Positions 50,818 to 60,533 of a DNA stretch of 64,000 nt are shown piece by piece. Source of the DNA: Thiosocius sp963736445 (GTDB lineage: Bacteria > Pseudomonadota > Gammaproteobacteria > Chromatiales > Chromatiaceae); contig CAVTOY010000006.1 in NCBI GenBank assembly GCA_963736445.1, positions 62,001 through 126,000 of the forward strand. Direction: 5' to 3'. Each line of letters starts with the position of its first letter. Position 1 is the stretch's first letter. Under the pieces are notes generated by a model. The model was given only the letters and a program-made list of their open reading frames with translations. It searched no databases and was not told the origin of the DNA. The translations under genes and the position numbers were made by a program.

Positions 50818-51707
50818 GTGGCCGGCTCCGCCCGGTCTGCGTCGACGGATTCATCGGCCGCTGGCGTGGGCGCATCCGCGCCCGCATCGGGTGTTTCCGC
50901 CCCGGTGGCATCCGGCAGCATGGGGAGCTGGTTTGGCACTGTCCAGACCAGCAGGACCTCACGACTGCGGTCGAGGTGCGCGCGCGGCTCTGCGACGACT
51001 GACGAAAAAGGCGCGTCCGGGGAGCGGTCGACTCGCTTCACCGTGGCCACCGGATAGCCGGGCGGAAATTTGCCGCCGAGTCCCGACGTAACCAAAAAAT
51101 CGCCCTCCGCGATGTCGGAGTTGGTGGGCAGGTAGGGGAGTTCCAGCGCGTCAATGCGGCCGGTACCTACAGCGATGGTGCGCAGCCCGCTGCGCAGCAC
51201 CTGCACGGGCAGCGCATGGCTGATGTCGGTGATCAGCAGCACCGTCGAAGAGAATGGCGTCACGCCAATAACCTGGCCCATCACCGCATGCGCATCCAGC
51301 ACCGGCTGTCCTTCGTAGGCGCCCGATGCCGCGCCCTTATTGATGACGACCTGTTGCTTATAAGGATCTAGATCGACCGAAGAGAGCTCCGCGACCAGCA
51401 CCCGGTCACCGACCTTGAACGACGAATCGACGAGGTCTCGCAGGCGCATGTTCTCCGCCTGCAGCGAGTCGTACTTCTGAAGCTCTGCCCGCAGACGGAG
51501 ATTCTGGTTGCGCAGTTCCCGATTCTGCGCCAGCAGCACGTCGCGGTCGCTGGTCGTCTCGCCCAGCCAGCGTGAGGCCGTGAATGGCAGATCGGCCAGG
51601 TAATGCAGCGGGTAGGTCAGAACGGAGAGTGCGTTGCGCAGCTGCTGCAGGTGGTGATAACGGTGGTCGAGCACCAATAGGGCCAGAGACAGAATGACGG
51701 CGACCAC
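50814..51707 (-). CDS. mreC: Rod-shape-determining protein MreC
   Basis: A periplasmic protein anchored by one N-terminal helix (VVAVILSLALLVLDHRY), with a coiled-coil segment (about residues 55-90, RELRNQNLRLRAELQKYDSLQAENMRL) and a beta-barrel core (DPYKQQVVINKGAASGAYEGQPV, then ITDISHALPVQVLRSGLRTIAVGTG), and a Pro/Ala/Asp-rich tail. It organises the elongation machinery. The first usable in-frame start is GTG 51707, but the conserved KPIFAQGPS motif of the family lies upstream in the same frame. The only codon before it in start position is ATC (51752-51750), preceded by CGGAGA. The true start may thus be ATC, giving 312 residues. Confidence 0.92.
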   Translation of the reverse strand: MVAVILSLALLVLDHRYHHLQQLRNALSVLTYPLHYLADLPFTASRWLGETTSDRDVLLAQNRELRNQNLRLRAELQKYDSLQAENMRLRDLVDSSFKVGDRVLVAELSSVDLDPYKQQVVINKGAASGAYEGQPVLDAHAVMGQVIGVTPFSSTVLLITDISHALPVQVLRSGLRTIAVGTGRIDALELPYLPTNSDIAEGDFLVTSGLGGKFPPGYPVATVKRVDRSPDAPFSSVVAEPRAHLDRSREVLLVWTVPNQLPMLPDATGAETPDAGADAPTPAADESVDADRAEPAT

Positions 51708-51818
51708 CAGGCGGGTGGGCTGCGATGGGCCCTGTGCAAAGATCGGCTTGATGGTAAGGCTCTCCGTTCTTGCGATAAGCCACGCGCGACGCTCAGTCGA
51801 AGCGCCGCGTCCGAAACG

Positions 51819-52868
51819 CTATTCGACCGTGAAGATGTCGCCTCCACGCTCGTCCATCAGCTCGAGCGCGCGACCGCCGCCGCGCGCCACACAGGTCAAG
51901 GGGTCTTCGGCGACAATCACTGGCAACCCGGTCTCTTCCTCGATCAGACGATCTAAATCCTTGAGTAGGGCGCCGCCGCCGGTCAGCACGATGCCGCGCT
52001 CTGCGACGTCGGCGCCGAGCTCCGGCGGCGTCTGTTCGAGGGCCTTTCTTACCGCATCGACGATGCCGGACAGCGGCTCCTGCAGGGCTTCGAGGATCTC
52101 ATTCGAGCTCAGCGTAAAGCTGCGCGGCACGCCCTCCGCCAAATTGCGGCCCTTGACCTCGATCTCGCGGACCTCATTGCCGGGATAGGCCGAGCCGATA
52201 TCCTTTTTGACCCGCTCGGCAGTGGCCTCGCCGATCAGCGTGCCGTAATTGCGGCGTACGTAATTGATGATCGCCTCGTCGAATTTATCGCCGCCGATAC
52301 GCACCGAATTGGAGTAGACGATGCCGTTCAGCGAAATGATTGCGACCTCGGAGGTCCCGCCCCCGACATCCAGAACCATCGAGCCGCGTGCCTCATCGAC
52401 CGGCAGCCCGGCACCGATCGCCGCAGACATCGGCTCTTCGATCAGGTAGACCTCGCGTGCGCCGGCGCCAGCGGCCGACTCCTTGATGGCGCGACGCTCG
52501 ACCTGGGTCGAACCACAGGGCACACAAACCAGGACCCGCGGGCTTGGCCTGATCAGGCGCGATTCATGCACCTTGTGGATGAAGTACTGCAGCATCTTCT
52601 CCGTGACCGTGAAGTCTGCGATCACGCCTTCCTTCATCGGTCGAATGGCGGTGATGTTGGCCGGCGTGCGGCCCAACATCTTCTTCGCGTCTTCCCCGAC
52701 GGCAGCCACCGATTTCGGACCGCCGGGACCGCGGTCCTGGCGAATCGCGACCACGGAGGGTTCGTTGAGGACGATGCCCTGGTCGCGTGCGTAGATCAGT
52801 GTGTTCGCGGTGCCGAGATCGATCGAGAGGTCGTTGGAGAAGAGTCCACGGATACGACGAAGGAACAT
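51819..52868 (-). CDS. mreB: Rod-shape-determining protein MreB (bacterial actin)
   Basis: A 349-residue actin-like ATPase. Phosphate loops: LSIDLGTANTLIY near residue 17 and VLDVGGGTSEVAIISL near 170. The adenosine motif is IVLTGGGALLKDLD near 295. It also has VCVPCGSTQVERRAIKESA and EEPMSAAIGAGLPV. It forms membrane-associated filaments that guide cell-wall elongation. ATG 52868 (MFLRRIRGLFSND) agrees with the family; a TTG 12 codons upstream is discounted. It heads the mreBCD-mrdA-rodA-mltB-rlpA row and diverges from gatC across 216 bp. Confidence 0.97.
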   Translation of the reverse strand: MFLRRIRGLFSNDLSIDLGTANTLIYARDQGIVLNEPSVVAIRQDRGPGGPKSVAAVGEDAKKMLGRTPANITAIRPMKEGVIADFTVTEKMLQYFIHKVHESRLIRPSPRVLVCVPCGSTQVERRAIKESAAGAGAREVYLIEEPMSAAIGAGLPVDEARGSMVLDVGGGTSEVAIISLNGIVYSNSVRIGGDKFDEAIINYVRRNYGTLIGEATAERVKKDIGSAYPGNEVREIEVKGRNLAEGVPRSFTLSSNEILEALQEPLSGIVDAVRKALEQTPPELGADVAERGIVLTGGGALLKDLDRLIEEETGLPVIVAEDPLTCVARGGGRALELMDERGGDIFTVE

Positions 52869-53084
52869 GCTGTGTTTTCCGGTGGCCGACCGAACGCTGC
52901 CCAATAGCGCCTCGGCCGGTGACGATTACGCGAAAAGCCGGGCGCCCATAGCCCGAAGAGACGCGTAATCTAGCAACGGCCCCGGAGTTCGGCAAGCGCT
53001 CGGCAGGGTATTTGCTTTCGGGGCTGCATCGGATTGTGGTAATTTCGCCACCTTGCTAGCGCGACACTCAAGGCTGCCAAACCG

Positions 53085-53372
53085 ATGTCTCTATCCCCTG
53101 ACGAAGTGGCGAAGATCGCCCATCTGGCGCGCCTGGCGGTAGAGCCGCAGCAGCTCGAGGCGCTCGGCGCCGAATTATCGAAGATTCTCGAGCTCGTCGC
53201 AGAGATGGATGCGCTCGACACCCGGCAGGTGACGCCGATGGCCCATCCGCTCGAGATGGCACAGCGCCTGCGCGAGGACCTGGTCACCGAGCCCGTGGTA
53301 CGCGAGCGATATCAGGCGGGCGCGCCCGCGGTGGAGAACGGCCTTTTCCTGGTGCCCAAGGTGATCGAGTGA
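53085..53372 (+). CDS. gatC: Asp/Glu-tRNA amidotransferase subunit C
   Basis: A 95-residue helical protein with the GatC pattern LSPDEVAKIAHLARLAVEP, DALDTRQVTPMAHPLEM and a final QAGAPAVENGLFLVPKVIE. GatC stabilises the GatA-GatB pair, which converts Glu-tRNA-Gln (or Asp-tRNA-Asn) to the amide. It starts the gatCAB operon. Confidence 0.95.
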   Translation: MSLSPDEVAKIAHLARLAVEPQQLEALGAELSKILELVAEMDALDTRQVTPMAHPLEMAQRLREDLVTEPVVRERYQAGAPAVENGLFLVPKVIE

Positions 53373-53428
53373 GAAACCAAAATCCGCAGAGGCGACCCTC
53401 CACTCTCAGGACCGATCAGGATTGAGCC

Positions 53429-54886
53429 TTGGAACTGCATGAACAATCCATCGCCCAGCTGAGCACGCGCCTGGGCACCGGTGAGGTGTCCAGCACCGAG
53501 CTGACGACACATATGCTGCAGCGCATTCGGGCGCACGATGCGGCATTGAACTGCTTCATCACGGTCACTGAGGAGGCCGCGCTCGCCCAGGCCAAGGCGG
53601 CGGATGAGTGCATCGCTGCTGGCCAGGCCGGGCCGCTGACGGGCGTCCCGATTGCCCATAAGGACATCTTCTGCACGCGGGATGTGCGCACCAGCTGCGG
53701 TTCCCGCATGTTGGAGAATTTCGTGTCACCCTACGACGCGACCGTGGTCAGCAAGCTGCAGCAGGCGGGTGCCGTCATGCTGGGTAAGACGAACATGGAC
53801 GAGTACGCAATGGGCTCCTCGAACGAGACCAGCTATTTCGGCCCGGTGCGCAACCCATGGGACACCGAGACCGTCCCTGGCGGCTCATCCGGCGGCTCGG
53901 CGGCGGCAGTCGCGGCGCGATTGTGCGTGGCGGCGACCGGCACCGATACCGGCGGGTCCATTCGCCAACCCGCCGCATTGACTGGCATCACGGGCCTCAA
54001 GCCAACCTATGGGCGCTGCTCTCGTTGGGGCATGATCGCGTTCGCCTCATCGCTCGATCAGGCCGGTCCTATGGCCCGCAGTGCCGAAGATGCGGCCCTC
54101 ATGCTGGCCGGCATGGCCGGTTTCGACGAACGCGATTCGACGTCCGCGCAGCGACCGGTCGACGACTACGCCGGCGCGCTCGGCAACGACATCCGGGGCG
54201 TCAGGATCGGCGTCGTCAGAGAATTCATGGGCGACGGCCTGGATGCGGGCGTAGGCGCCTCGGTGCTGGACGCGGTCGAGGAACTCAAGCGGCTCGGTGC
54301 CGAGATGGTCGAGGTCAGCCTGCCGAATGCAGGGCTCTCGGTGCCTGCCTATTACGTTGTCGCACCGGCCGAATGTTCCTCCAATCTGGCGCGCTTCGAT
54401 GGGGTGCGCTATGGCCACCGTTGCGAGGATCCGAAAGACCTCGAGGATCTTTACAAGCGTTCGCGCACGGAGGGCTTTGGTGCCGAGGTAAAGCGCCGGA
54501 TCATGATTGGTACCTACGCACTGTCGGCAGGCTACTATGATGCCTATTACCTGAAGGCACAGAAGGTGCGTCAGCTGATTGCGGACGACTTCCGCCAGGC
54601 GTTCGAAGAATGCGATCTGATCGTCGGTCCAACCGCACCGGGCACGGCGTTTCGTCTCGGCGAGAAGGCGGACAATCCGGTGTCGATGTACCTACAAGAC
54701 ATCTATACCATTGCGGTCAACTTGGCCGGCCTTCCGGGTATGTCGATCCCGGCCCCGGCCAGCGATGGCATGCCGGTGGGCCTGCAGCTGATCGGCAGCT
54801 ATTTCGACGAGGCGCGCCTATTGAATGTGGCACACCAGCTGCAACTGGCGACCGACTGGCACCGGCAGCGCCCCGCGGGTTTCTAG
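53429..54886 (+). CDS. gatA: Asp/Glu-tRNA amidotransferase subunit A
   Basis: A 485-residue amidase-signature enzyme that releases ammonia from glutamine. The catalytic triad is Lys in GVPIAHKDIFC near residue 77, Ser in GGSSGGSAAAVAARL near 152 and Ser in TDTGGSIRQPAA near 176. TTG 53429 is the only start that keeps the conserved first helix (HEQSIAQLSTRLGTGEVSS); no ATG lies in frame nearby. The stop TAG is in CTAGCCCGCTTAT (54883-54895), 13 bp identical to the left end of the repeat at 45340. Confidence 0.95.
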   Translation: MELHEQSIAQLSTRLGTGEVSSTELTTHMLQRIRAHDAALNCFITVTEEAALAQAKAADECIAAGQAGPLTGVPIAHKDIFCTRDVRTSCGSRMLENFVSPYDATVVSKLQQAGAVMLGKTNMDEYAMGSSNETSYFGPVRNPWDTETVPGGSSGGSAAAVAARLCVAATGTDTGGSIRQPAALTGITGLKPTYGRCSRWGMIAFASSLDQAGPMARSAEDAALMLAGMAGFDERDSTSAQRPVDDYAGALGNDIRGVRIGVVREFMGDGLDAGVGASVLDAVEELKRLGAEMVEVSLPNAGLSVPAYYVVAPAECSSNLARFDGVRYGHRCEDPKDLEDLYKRSRTEGFGAEVKRRIMIGTYALSAGYYDAYYLKAQKVRQLIADDFRQAFEECDLIVGPTAPGTAFRLGEKADNPVSMYLQDIYTIAVNLAGLPGMSIPAPASDGMPVGLQLIGSYFDEARLLNVAHQLQLATDWHRQRPAGF

Positions 54887-54895
54887 CCCGCTTAT
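54883..54895. repeat. Possible remnant end of the CTAGCC repeat at the gatA stop
   Basis: CTAGCCCGCTTAT is identical over 13 bp to 45340-45352, then the similarity stops. It contains the gatA stop codon. The match is short, so it may be a decayed end or chance. Confidence 0.4.
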
Positions 54896-54927
54896 TGATC
54901 AACGAACAGCGTTCCGGACGACAAAGC

Positions 54928-56373
<1,446 letters not shown>

Positions 56374-56495
56374 CCCGATGTTGCAAATGCCGGTATAGCG
56401 TGTTGCCTACCGCGCATCTGGGTCGATTACAAGTCGACTGGCGCCGCGTGACGCATGCCCTCGGCGTTTTTTGTTGGCACTGTAGGTGATTGCTG

Positions 56496-57530
56496 GTGAA
56501 CGAAGTGCAGATCCGTATGGCAAACGACGCGGATGCCGGTGCCTGGGACGCCTATGTGCTGGCGCATCCGCGGGGCACCTTCTTTCACCGCTATGGGTGG
56601 AAGCGCCTGATCGAATCCACCTATCGGCATCCCGGCCACTATCTGATGGCGCTGTGCGACGGCGCCGTGTGCGGCCTTTTGCCGCTTGGTGAAGTCAAGC
56701 ACCTGCTGTTTGGTCATTCTCTGATCTCGGTGCCGTTTTGTGTCTATGGCGGTGTCCTTGCCGACGATGACGCCATCAGAGAGGCGCTTGAGGCACATGC
56801 GATGCGCCTCGCTCAGACACTCGGTGTCGATCATCTCGAGTTGCGCAACGAGCAACCGGTACGCGAAGACTGGCTGCGCAAAGATCACCTCTATGTCACG
56901 TTCCGACGCGCCCTCAGCGAAGATCACGAGGCGAACATGAGCGCCATTCCGCGTAAGCAACGGGCGATGGTGCGCAAGGGCATCAAGGCGGGGTTGACCA
57001 GCGAGTTGGACGAGGGCGTCGACAACCTCTATCTCGCGTATTCCGAGAGCGTGCGCAACCTGGGGACGCCGGTCTTCGATAAGGCGCATTTTCGCGCTAT
57101 CCGCGCCGAGTTCGCGGAGGATGTCGACGTGGTCACCGTGCGCCACGAAGGCCGGCTAGTTGCCTCGGTGATGAACTACTACTTCCGTGATCAAGTGCTG
57201 CCTTTTTATGGGGGCGGCATCGCCGCGGCGCGCGACCTCGCGGCCAACGACTTCATGTACTGGGAAGTCATGCGGCGTGCCGTCGAGCGTGGCTGTCACG
57301 TTTTTGATTTCGGCCGCAGCAAAGTCGATACCGGATCCTATCGTTTCAAGAAGCACTGGGGCTTTGAACCCGAACCCCTGTGCTATGAGTATTTTCTGGT
57401 GAAGGCGACCGAGATGCCGGACCTGAATCCGAACAATCCCAAATATCGCCACTTCATCAACACCTGGAAACGCCTGCCGGTGGGGCTGAGTCGTGCGATC
57501 GGACCGTGGCTGGCGCGTGGTCTTGCCTGA
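56496..57530 (+). CDS. FemAB-like acyltransferase, XrtA/PEP-CTERM-associated type
   Basis: A 344-residue protein with two GNAT-like halves. It begins IRMANDADAGAWDAYVLAHPRGTFFHRYGWKRLIESTYRH, has SAIPRKQRAMVRKGIKAGL near residue 155 and ends in FDFGRSKVDTGSYRFKKHWGFEP. This pattern matches the FemAB-related family usually found in exosortase/exopolysaccharide gene sets. No exosortase, PEP-CTERM protein or polysaccharide gene is seen nearby, so here it is isolated. GTG 56496 with AGGTGA upstream is chosen; TTG 56490 is possible. The substrate is unknown. Confidence 0.82.
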   Translation: MNEVQIRMANDADAGAWDAYVLAHPRGTFFHRYGWKRLIESTYRHPGHYLMALCDGAVCGLLPLGEVKHLLFGHSLISVPFCVYGGVLADDDAIREALEAHAMRLAQTLGVDHLELRNEQPVREDWLRKDHLYVTFRRALSEDHEANMSAIPRKQRAMVRKGIKAGLTSELDEGVDNLYLAYSESVRNLGTPVFDKAHFRAIRAEFAEDVDVVTVRHEGRLVASVMNYYFRDQVLPFYGGGIAAARDLAANDFMYWEVMRRAVERGCHVFDFGRSKVDTGSYRFKKHWGFEPEPLCYEYFLVKATEMPDLNPNNPKYRHFINTWKRLPVGLSRAIGPWLARGLA

Positions 57531-57532
57531 AC

Positions 57533-58558
57533 TCAGGCGACACTGACCCGGTTGCGGCCCTCTCTCTTTGAACGGTAGAGGGCCTGATCGGCGCGATTGA
57601 CGAACTCCATGACATCCTCGCCGGCCTGAAACGTCGCGACACCGGCGGAGATGGTGATCTGTCCCAAGGGCTTTTTGTTGTCTGCGCGCACCAGTTGGGC
57701 ATTCTCGACGGCCTTGCGGATCGATTCGGCCACGGCCTGGGCACCGCCTCCCGGTGTCTCAGGCAGCAGCACCGTAAATTCCTCGCCCCCGTAACGCGCA
57801 GCGCTGTCCTTGCCCTTGATGTTCTTCTCCAGCACTTGGGCGACAAAGCGGATGACGCGATCGCCGATCAGATGACCGTGGGTGTCATTGACCGATTTGA
57901 AATGGTCGATGTCCAGCATCACCACCGAGGGTGGCGCGTCACTCGGCATCTCTGCGATCGCCCTATTTAGTTCTTCGAGCAGCGCGAAACGGTTGTAAAG
58001 GCCGGTCAGTGGATCGGTGTTGGCGCGCTTGCGTTCGCGCTGCAGTTGCTCGTGGAGTTCCTCGATCTCTTTCGATTTCGACTCGAACTGGCTGCGCATC
58101 TCTTGCGTAGCATCTTGCATGCTACGTGTCTCGGCAATGAGGGTTTGGAGCATCTGACGAATATCCGACAGATCGTTATTTTCTGCCACGCCGTCGACCA
58201 GGCCACCGAGTTTGCCCTCGAACGCGCGCGCGCCATTGCCGGCCTCGTCAAGCGAGGAACTGACTTCGCCGAGGATCTTGTGGAGCTGCTCGCGTACCAG
58301 TTCGATATTGCCGACCTCGTGCTCGGCCACGAACTGTCGGTACAGTCCGGCACACACTGCCTCGGTGAACGGCTGTTTTTCCGCAATCAGACGGTCGATC
58401 TCGGCGTTGAGCTCGGCGTTTTCGCCAGTGACATAGGTGTACCAGACTGCATAGTTCTCGGGGGTGGCCAACACGCGCTGTTGCGACATCAACGGCAGGG
58501 CCAGGCGCAGATATTCCGCGGCCGTTTCGATGGTCAGGCTGTTGGCAGCAGCGCTCAT
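57533..58558 (-). CDS. Diguanylate cyclase (GGDEF)
   Basis: A 341-residue soluble protein. The N-terminal 165 residues are helical, ending in a coiled coil (QFESKSKEIEELHEQLQRERKRANTD) that leads into the GGDEF domain at DPLTGLYNRFALLEELNRAI. The active site is RYGGEEF near residue 263, so it should make cyclic di-GMP. The inhibitory I-site position reads KGKD instead of RxxD, hence product inhibition may be weak. It lacks membrane helices. ATG 58558 has AGAGGG upstream. The stop of the preceding methyltransferase gene is 68 bp away. Confidence 0.92.
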   Translation of the reverse strand: MSAAANSLTIETAAEYLRLALPLMSQQRVLATPENYAVWYTYVTGENAELNAEIDRLIAEKQPFTEAVCAGLYRQFVAEHEVGNIELVREQLHKILGEVSSSLDEAGNGARAFEGKLGGLVDGVAENNDLSDIRQMLQTLIAETRSMQDATQEMRSQFESKSKEIEELHEQLQRERKRANTDPLTGLYNRFALLEELNRAIAEMPSDAPPSVVMLDIDHFKSVNDTHGHLIGDRVIRFVAQVLEKNIKGKDSAARYGGEEFTVLLPETPGGGAQAVAESIRKAVENAQLVRADNKKPLGQITISAGVATFQAGEDVMEFVNRADQALYRSKREGRNRVSVA

Positions 58559-58626
58559 CGCTTGCCCTCTGAAGATCGAGAATAGGGTGCTTGTGACGAG
58601 CCTATCGGCAGACCTCCATCGGATCT

Positions 58627-59238
58627 TTAGTCCCACGCAATGCGCTTTTGCGCCATGGCTACCGTGTACTGCCGGCCCTGCTTTAACTTGCGATGATTGC
58701 CGAACACCTGTTCGAAGGCGCGCGCGATGAACTGGCGCAGACCGCTGATGACCACGACATACAGTCGGCCATCTGCCTCGAGATGTTCATAAATGTCGGT
58801 AAAAAACAGATAGTAGTGTTCCTTGCTGGTCTTGGCCGGCAGGTTGGTCACGGCGAGGGTGAAAGTCTGCCAGGGGACATGGCTGAGACCGTCACTGAGG
58901 ATCGCATGCGCATTGGGAATCTTGTTCGTCTTCGCGTTTTTATTGGCATAGTCGACGGCGACGAAGTCCTTGTCGACCATCAGGCAGCCGCCCTGCGGCG
59001 CCGACTTGGCAATCGCCAGCCCGAGCGGCCCGTAGCCGCAACCCAGGTCAATGGCCCGCTCGTCCGGCCGGACCTCGAGGTGATCCAGCAGCAGCCGGGT
59101 GCCCTCATCGACGGCCTTGGGCGAAAACAGCCCCCAGGTGGTGTGGAAGGTCAAGGGATGGCCGAGCAGGGTGTCGCTGAACACGATATCCTGCCGCAGT
59201 CGGTCGAGGTCAAAGGGTTGGACGGGCTTTTTCGTCAT
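58627..59238 (-). CDS. Class I SAM-dependent methyltransferase, RsmC-like
   Basis: A 203-residue methyltransferase. The SAM loop is AIDLGCGYGPLGLAIAKSA near residue 65, followed by VDKDFVAVDYANKNAKTN and the motif IV position TNLPAKTSKEHYYLFF. RsmC and related N-methyltransferases have NPPF here, whereas this protein has NLPA, so its substrate may differ from the 16S rRNA guanine of RsmC. No N-terminal duplicated domain is present. The gene is in line with the diguanylate cyclase gene but probably independent in function. Confidence 0.8.
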   Translation of the reverse strand: MTKKPVQPFDLDRLRQDIVFSDTLLGHPLTFHTTWGLFSPKAVDEGTRLLLDHLEVRPDERAIDLGCGYGPLGLAIAKSAPQGGCLMVDKDFVAVDYANKNAKTNKIPNAHAILSDGLSHVPWQTFTLAVTNLPAKTSKEHYYLFFTDIYEHLEADGRLYVVVISGLRQFIARAFEQVFGNHRKLKQGRQYTVAMAQKRIAWD

Positions 59239-59297
59239 CGGTGTCGAGCGGTTGGTTAAGCCGGGAGGCTATCCGCGGCAGCTGCGTCGCAACGCTA

Positions 59298-60041
59298 TCA
59301 TTTTGCGCCACACACCGGGCAGGATGGGTCCGGCCGCAGCCGCAGCTCCCGCCATTGCATGCGCAGGGCGTCGAGGATCAGCAGGCGACCGCTCAGGGCC
59401 TCGCCGACGCCACACAGCAGCTTGATGGCCTCGAGTGCCTGCATCGAACCAATGATGCCGACCAGCGGGGCGATGACGCCGTTTTCACTGCAGCTCAGCT
59501 CTTCCTCGCCGTCTTCATCGTAGAGACAGCGGTAGCAGGGACCGGTGGGGCCGCCGTCAAATACGGTGATCTGGCCGTCCCAGCGGATGGCCGCGCCCGA
59601 GACGAGCGGTTTGTGGAGCGCGTAGCAGAGTCGGTTCAGGGCGAAACGGGTGGCAAAGTTGTCGCTGCAATCGAGAACGATGTCGGCGTCGGCGACGGCG
59701 GCTTGGAGTGCGGTGTCGCGCAGCCGGATGTGGTGTAGGACAAGCCGCGGCTCGGGATTCAGTGCGCGTAAGCCCTGTTCGGCCGAGACCGTCTTGGCGA
59801 GGCCAATGCGTTGTGTGGTGTGCAGCACCTGGCGTTGAAGATTACTCAGATCAACCCGGTCGTCGTCGGCTATCGCCAGGGTACCGATGCCGGCCGCGGT
59901 CAGATACATTGCCGCCGGGGAACCCAGGCCGCCCAGCCCGACGATCAGTGCGCTCCCCTCGCGCAAGCGCTGTTGGCCCTCGATGCCCAGCTCGGGGAGC
60001 ATGATCTGGCGGCTGTAACGCAGCAGGTCGTCGTCATCCAT
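59298..60041 (-). CDS. moeB: Molybdopterin-synthase adenylyltransferase MoeB / ThiF family
   Basis: A 247-residue E1-like enzyme that adenylates the C-terminal Gly of MoaD- or ThiS-type proteins. It has the nucleotide motif ALIVGLGGLGSPAAMYL near residue 32, DDDRVDLSNLQRQVLH with the Arg finger, DCSDNFATRFALNRLCY, and zinc Cys pairs in CYRCLYD and CPVCGAK. Its place after hemA-prfA-prmC is the order seen in Pseudomonas and relatives. Confidence 0.92.
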   Translation of the reverse strand: MDDDDLLRYSRQIMLPELGIEGQQRLREGSALIVGLGGLGSPAAMYLTAAGIGTLAIADDDRVDLSNLQRQVLHTTQRIGLAKTVSAEQGLRALNPEPRLVLHHIRLRDTALQAAVADADIVLDCSDNFATRFALNRLCYALHKPLVSGAAIRWDGQITVFDGGPTGPCYRCLYDEDGEEELSCSENGVIAPLVGIIGSMQALEAIKLLCGVGEALSGRLLILDALRMQWRELRLRPDPSCPVCGAK

Positions 60042-60090
60042 CGGGGAAGTGAAGCACCTCTGCCTGGCCGACTGCCGTTACCCCGCCTAG

Positions 60091-60501
60091 CTAGAGATAA
60101 CGTCGCCAATGCTCTGGCCGATCGTCCTGACAGCCATGTTCGCGTTTGCGGTAACGATTGGCGAAGACCTTTTGCGTGCAGTTTGCGTCGCCCTTGGCGC
60201 AGCCCAAATTTGCCCGCTGGGTCTCCTCGGTGTAGTGAAAGAGCGCGCGCCGGATCTTGTACATGAGTCGGTTGTCGAGATGAAAGCCGCGCTGCTGCAG
60301 CAGTCCCTCGATATCTGCAAGGCAGATCTCCAGCAGGTGATAGCAGACGACCAGGTTAACGGCGTCAATCACGTCGACGCGCTGCACCCCGTCGATCGCA
60401 ATCAGAAAGTCGGCCGCCGAGCGTGCCTGATTGTCATCGGGGTGCAGGGAGCAGAACGCGATCTCGCGTTGCCGCTGAAGGCTGTCGCCCTGGTTGTCCA
60501 T
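60091..60501 (-). CDS. Conserved protein of unknown function in the hemA operon
   Basis: A 136-residue protein from ATG 60501. The middle part (FLIAIDGVQRVDVIDAVNLVVCYHLLEICLADIEGLLQQRGFHLDN) looks like a folded alpha/beta segment, and the C terminus is rich in Arg, Lys, Cys and His (CAKGDANCTQKVFANRYRKREHGCQD), which might bind a metal or nucleic acid. No family recognised. It lies between prmC and moeB on the same strand, with 32- and 49-bp gaps. Confidence 0.65.
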   Translation of the reverse strand: MDNQGDSLQRQREIAFCSLHPDDNQARSAADFLIAIDGVQRVDVIDAVNLVVCYHLLEICLADIEGLLQQRGFHLDNRLMYKIRRALFHYTEETQRANLGCAKGDANCTQKVFANRYRKREHGCQDDRPEHWRRYL

Positions 60502-60533
60502 GGTGGCAATGCTGGGCCGAAAGACCCTACCGG

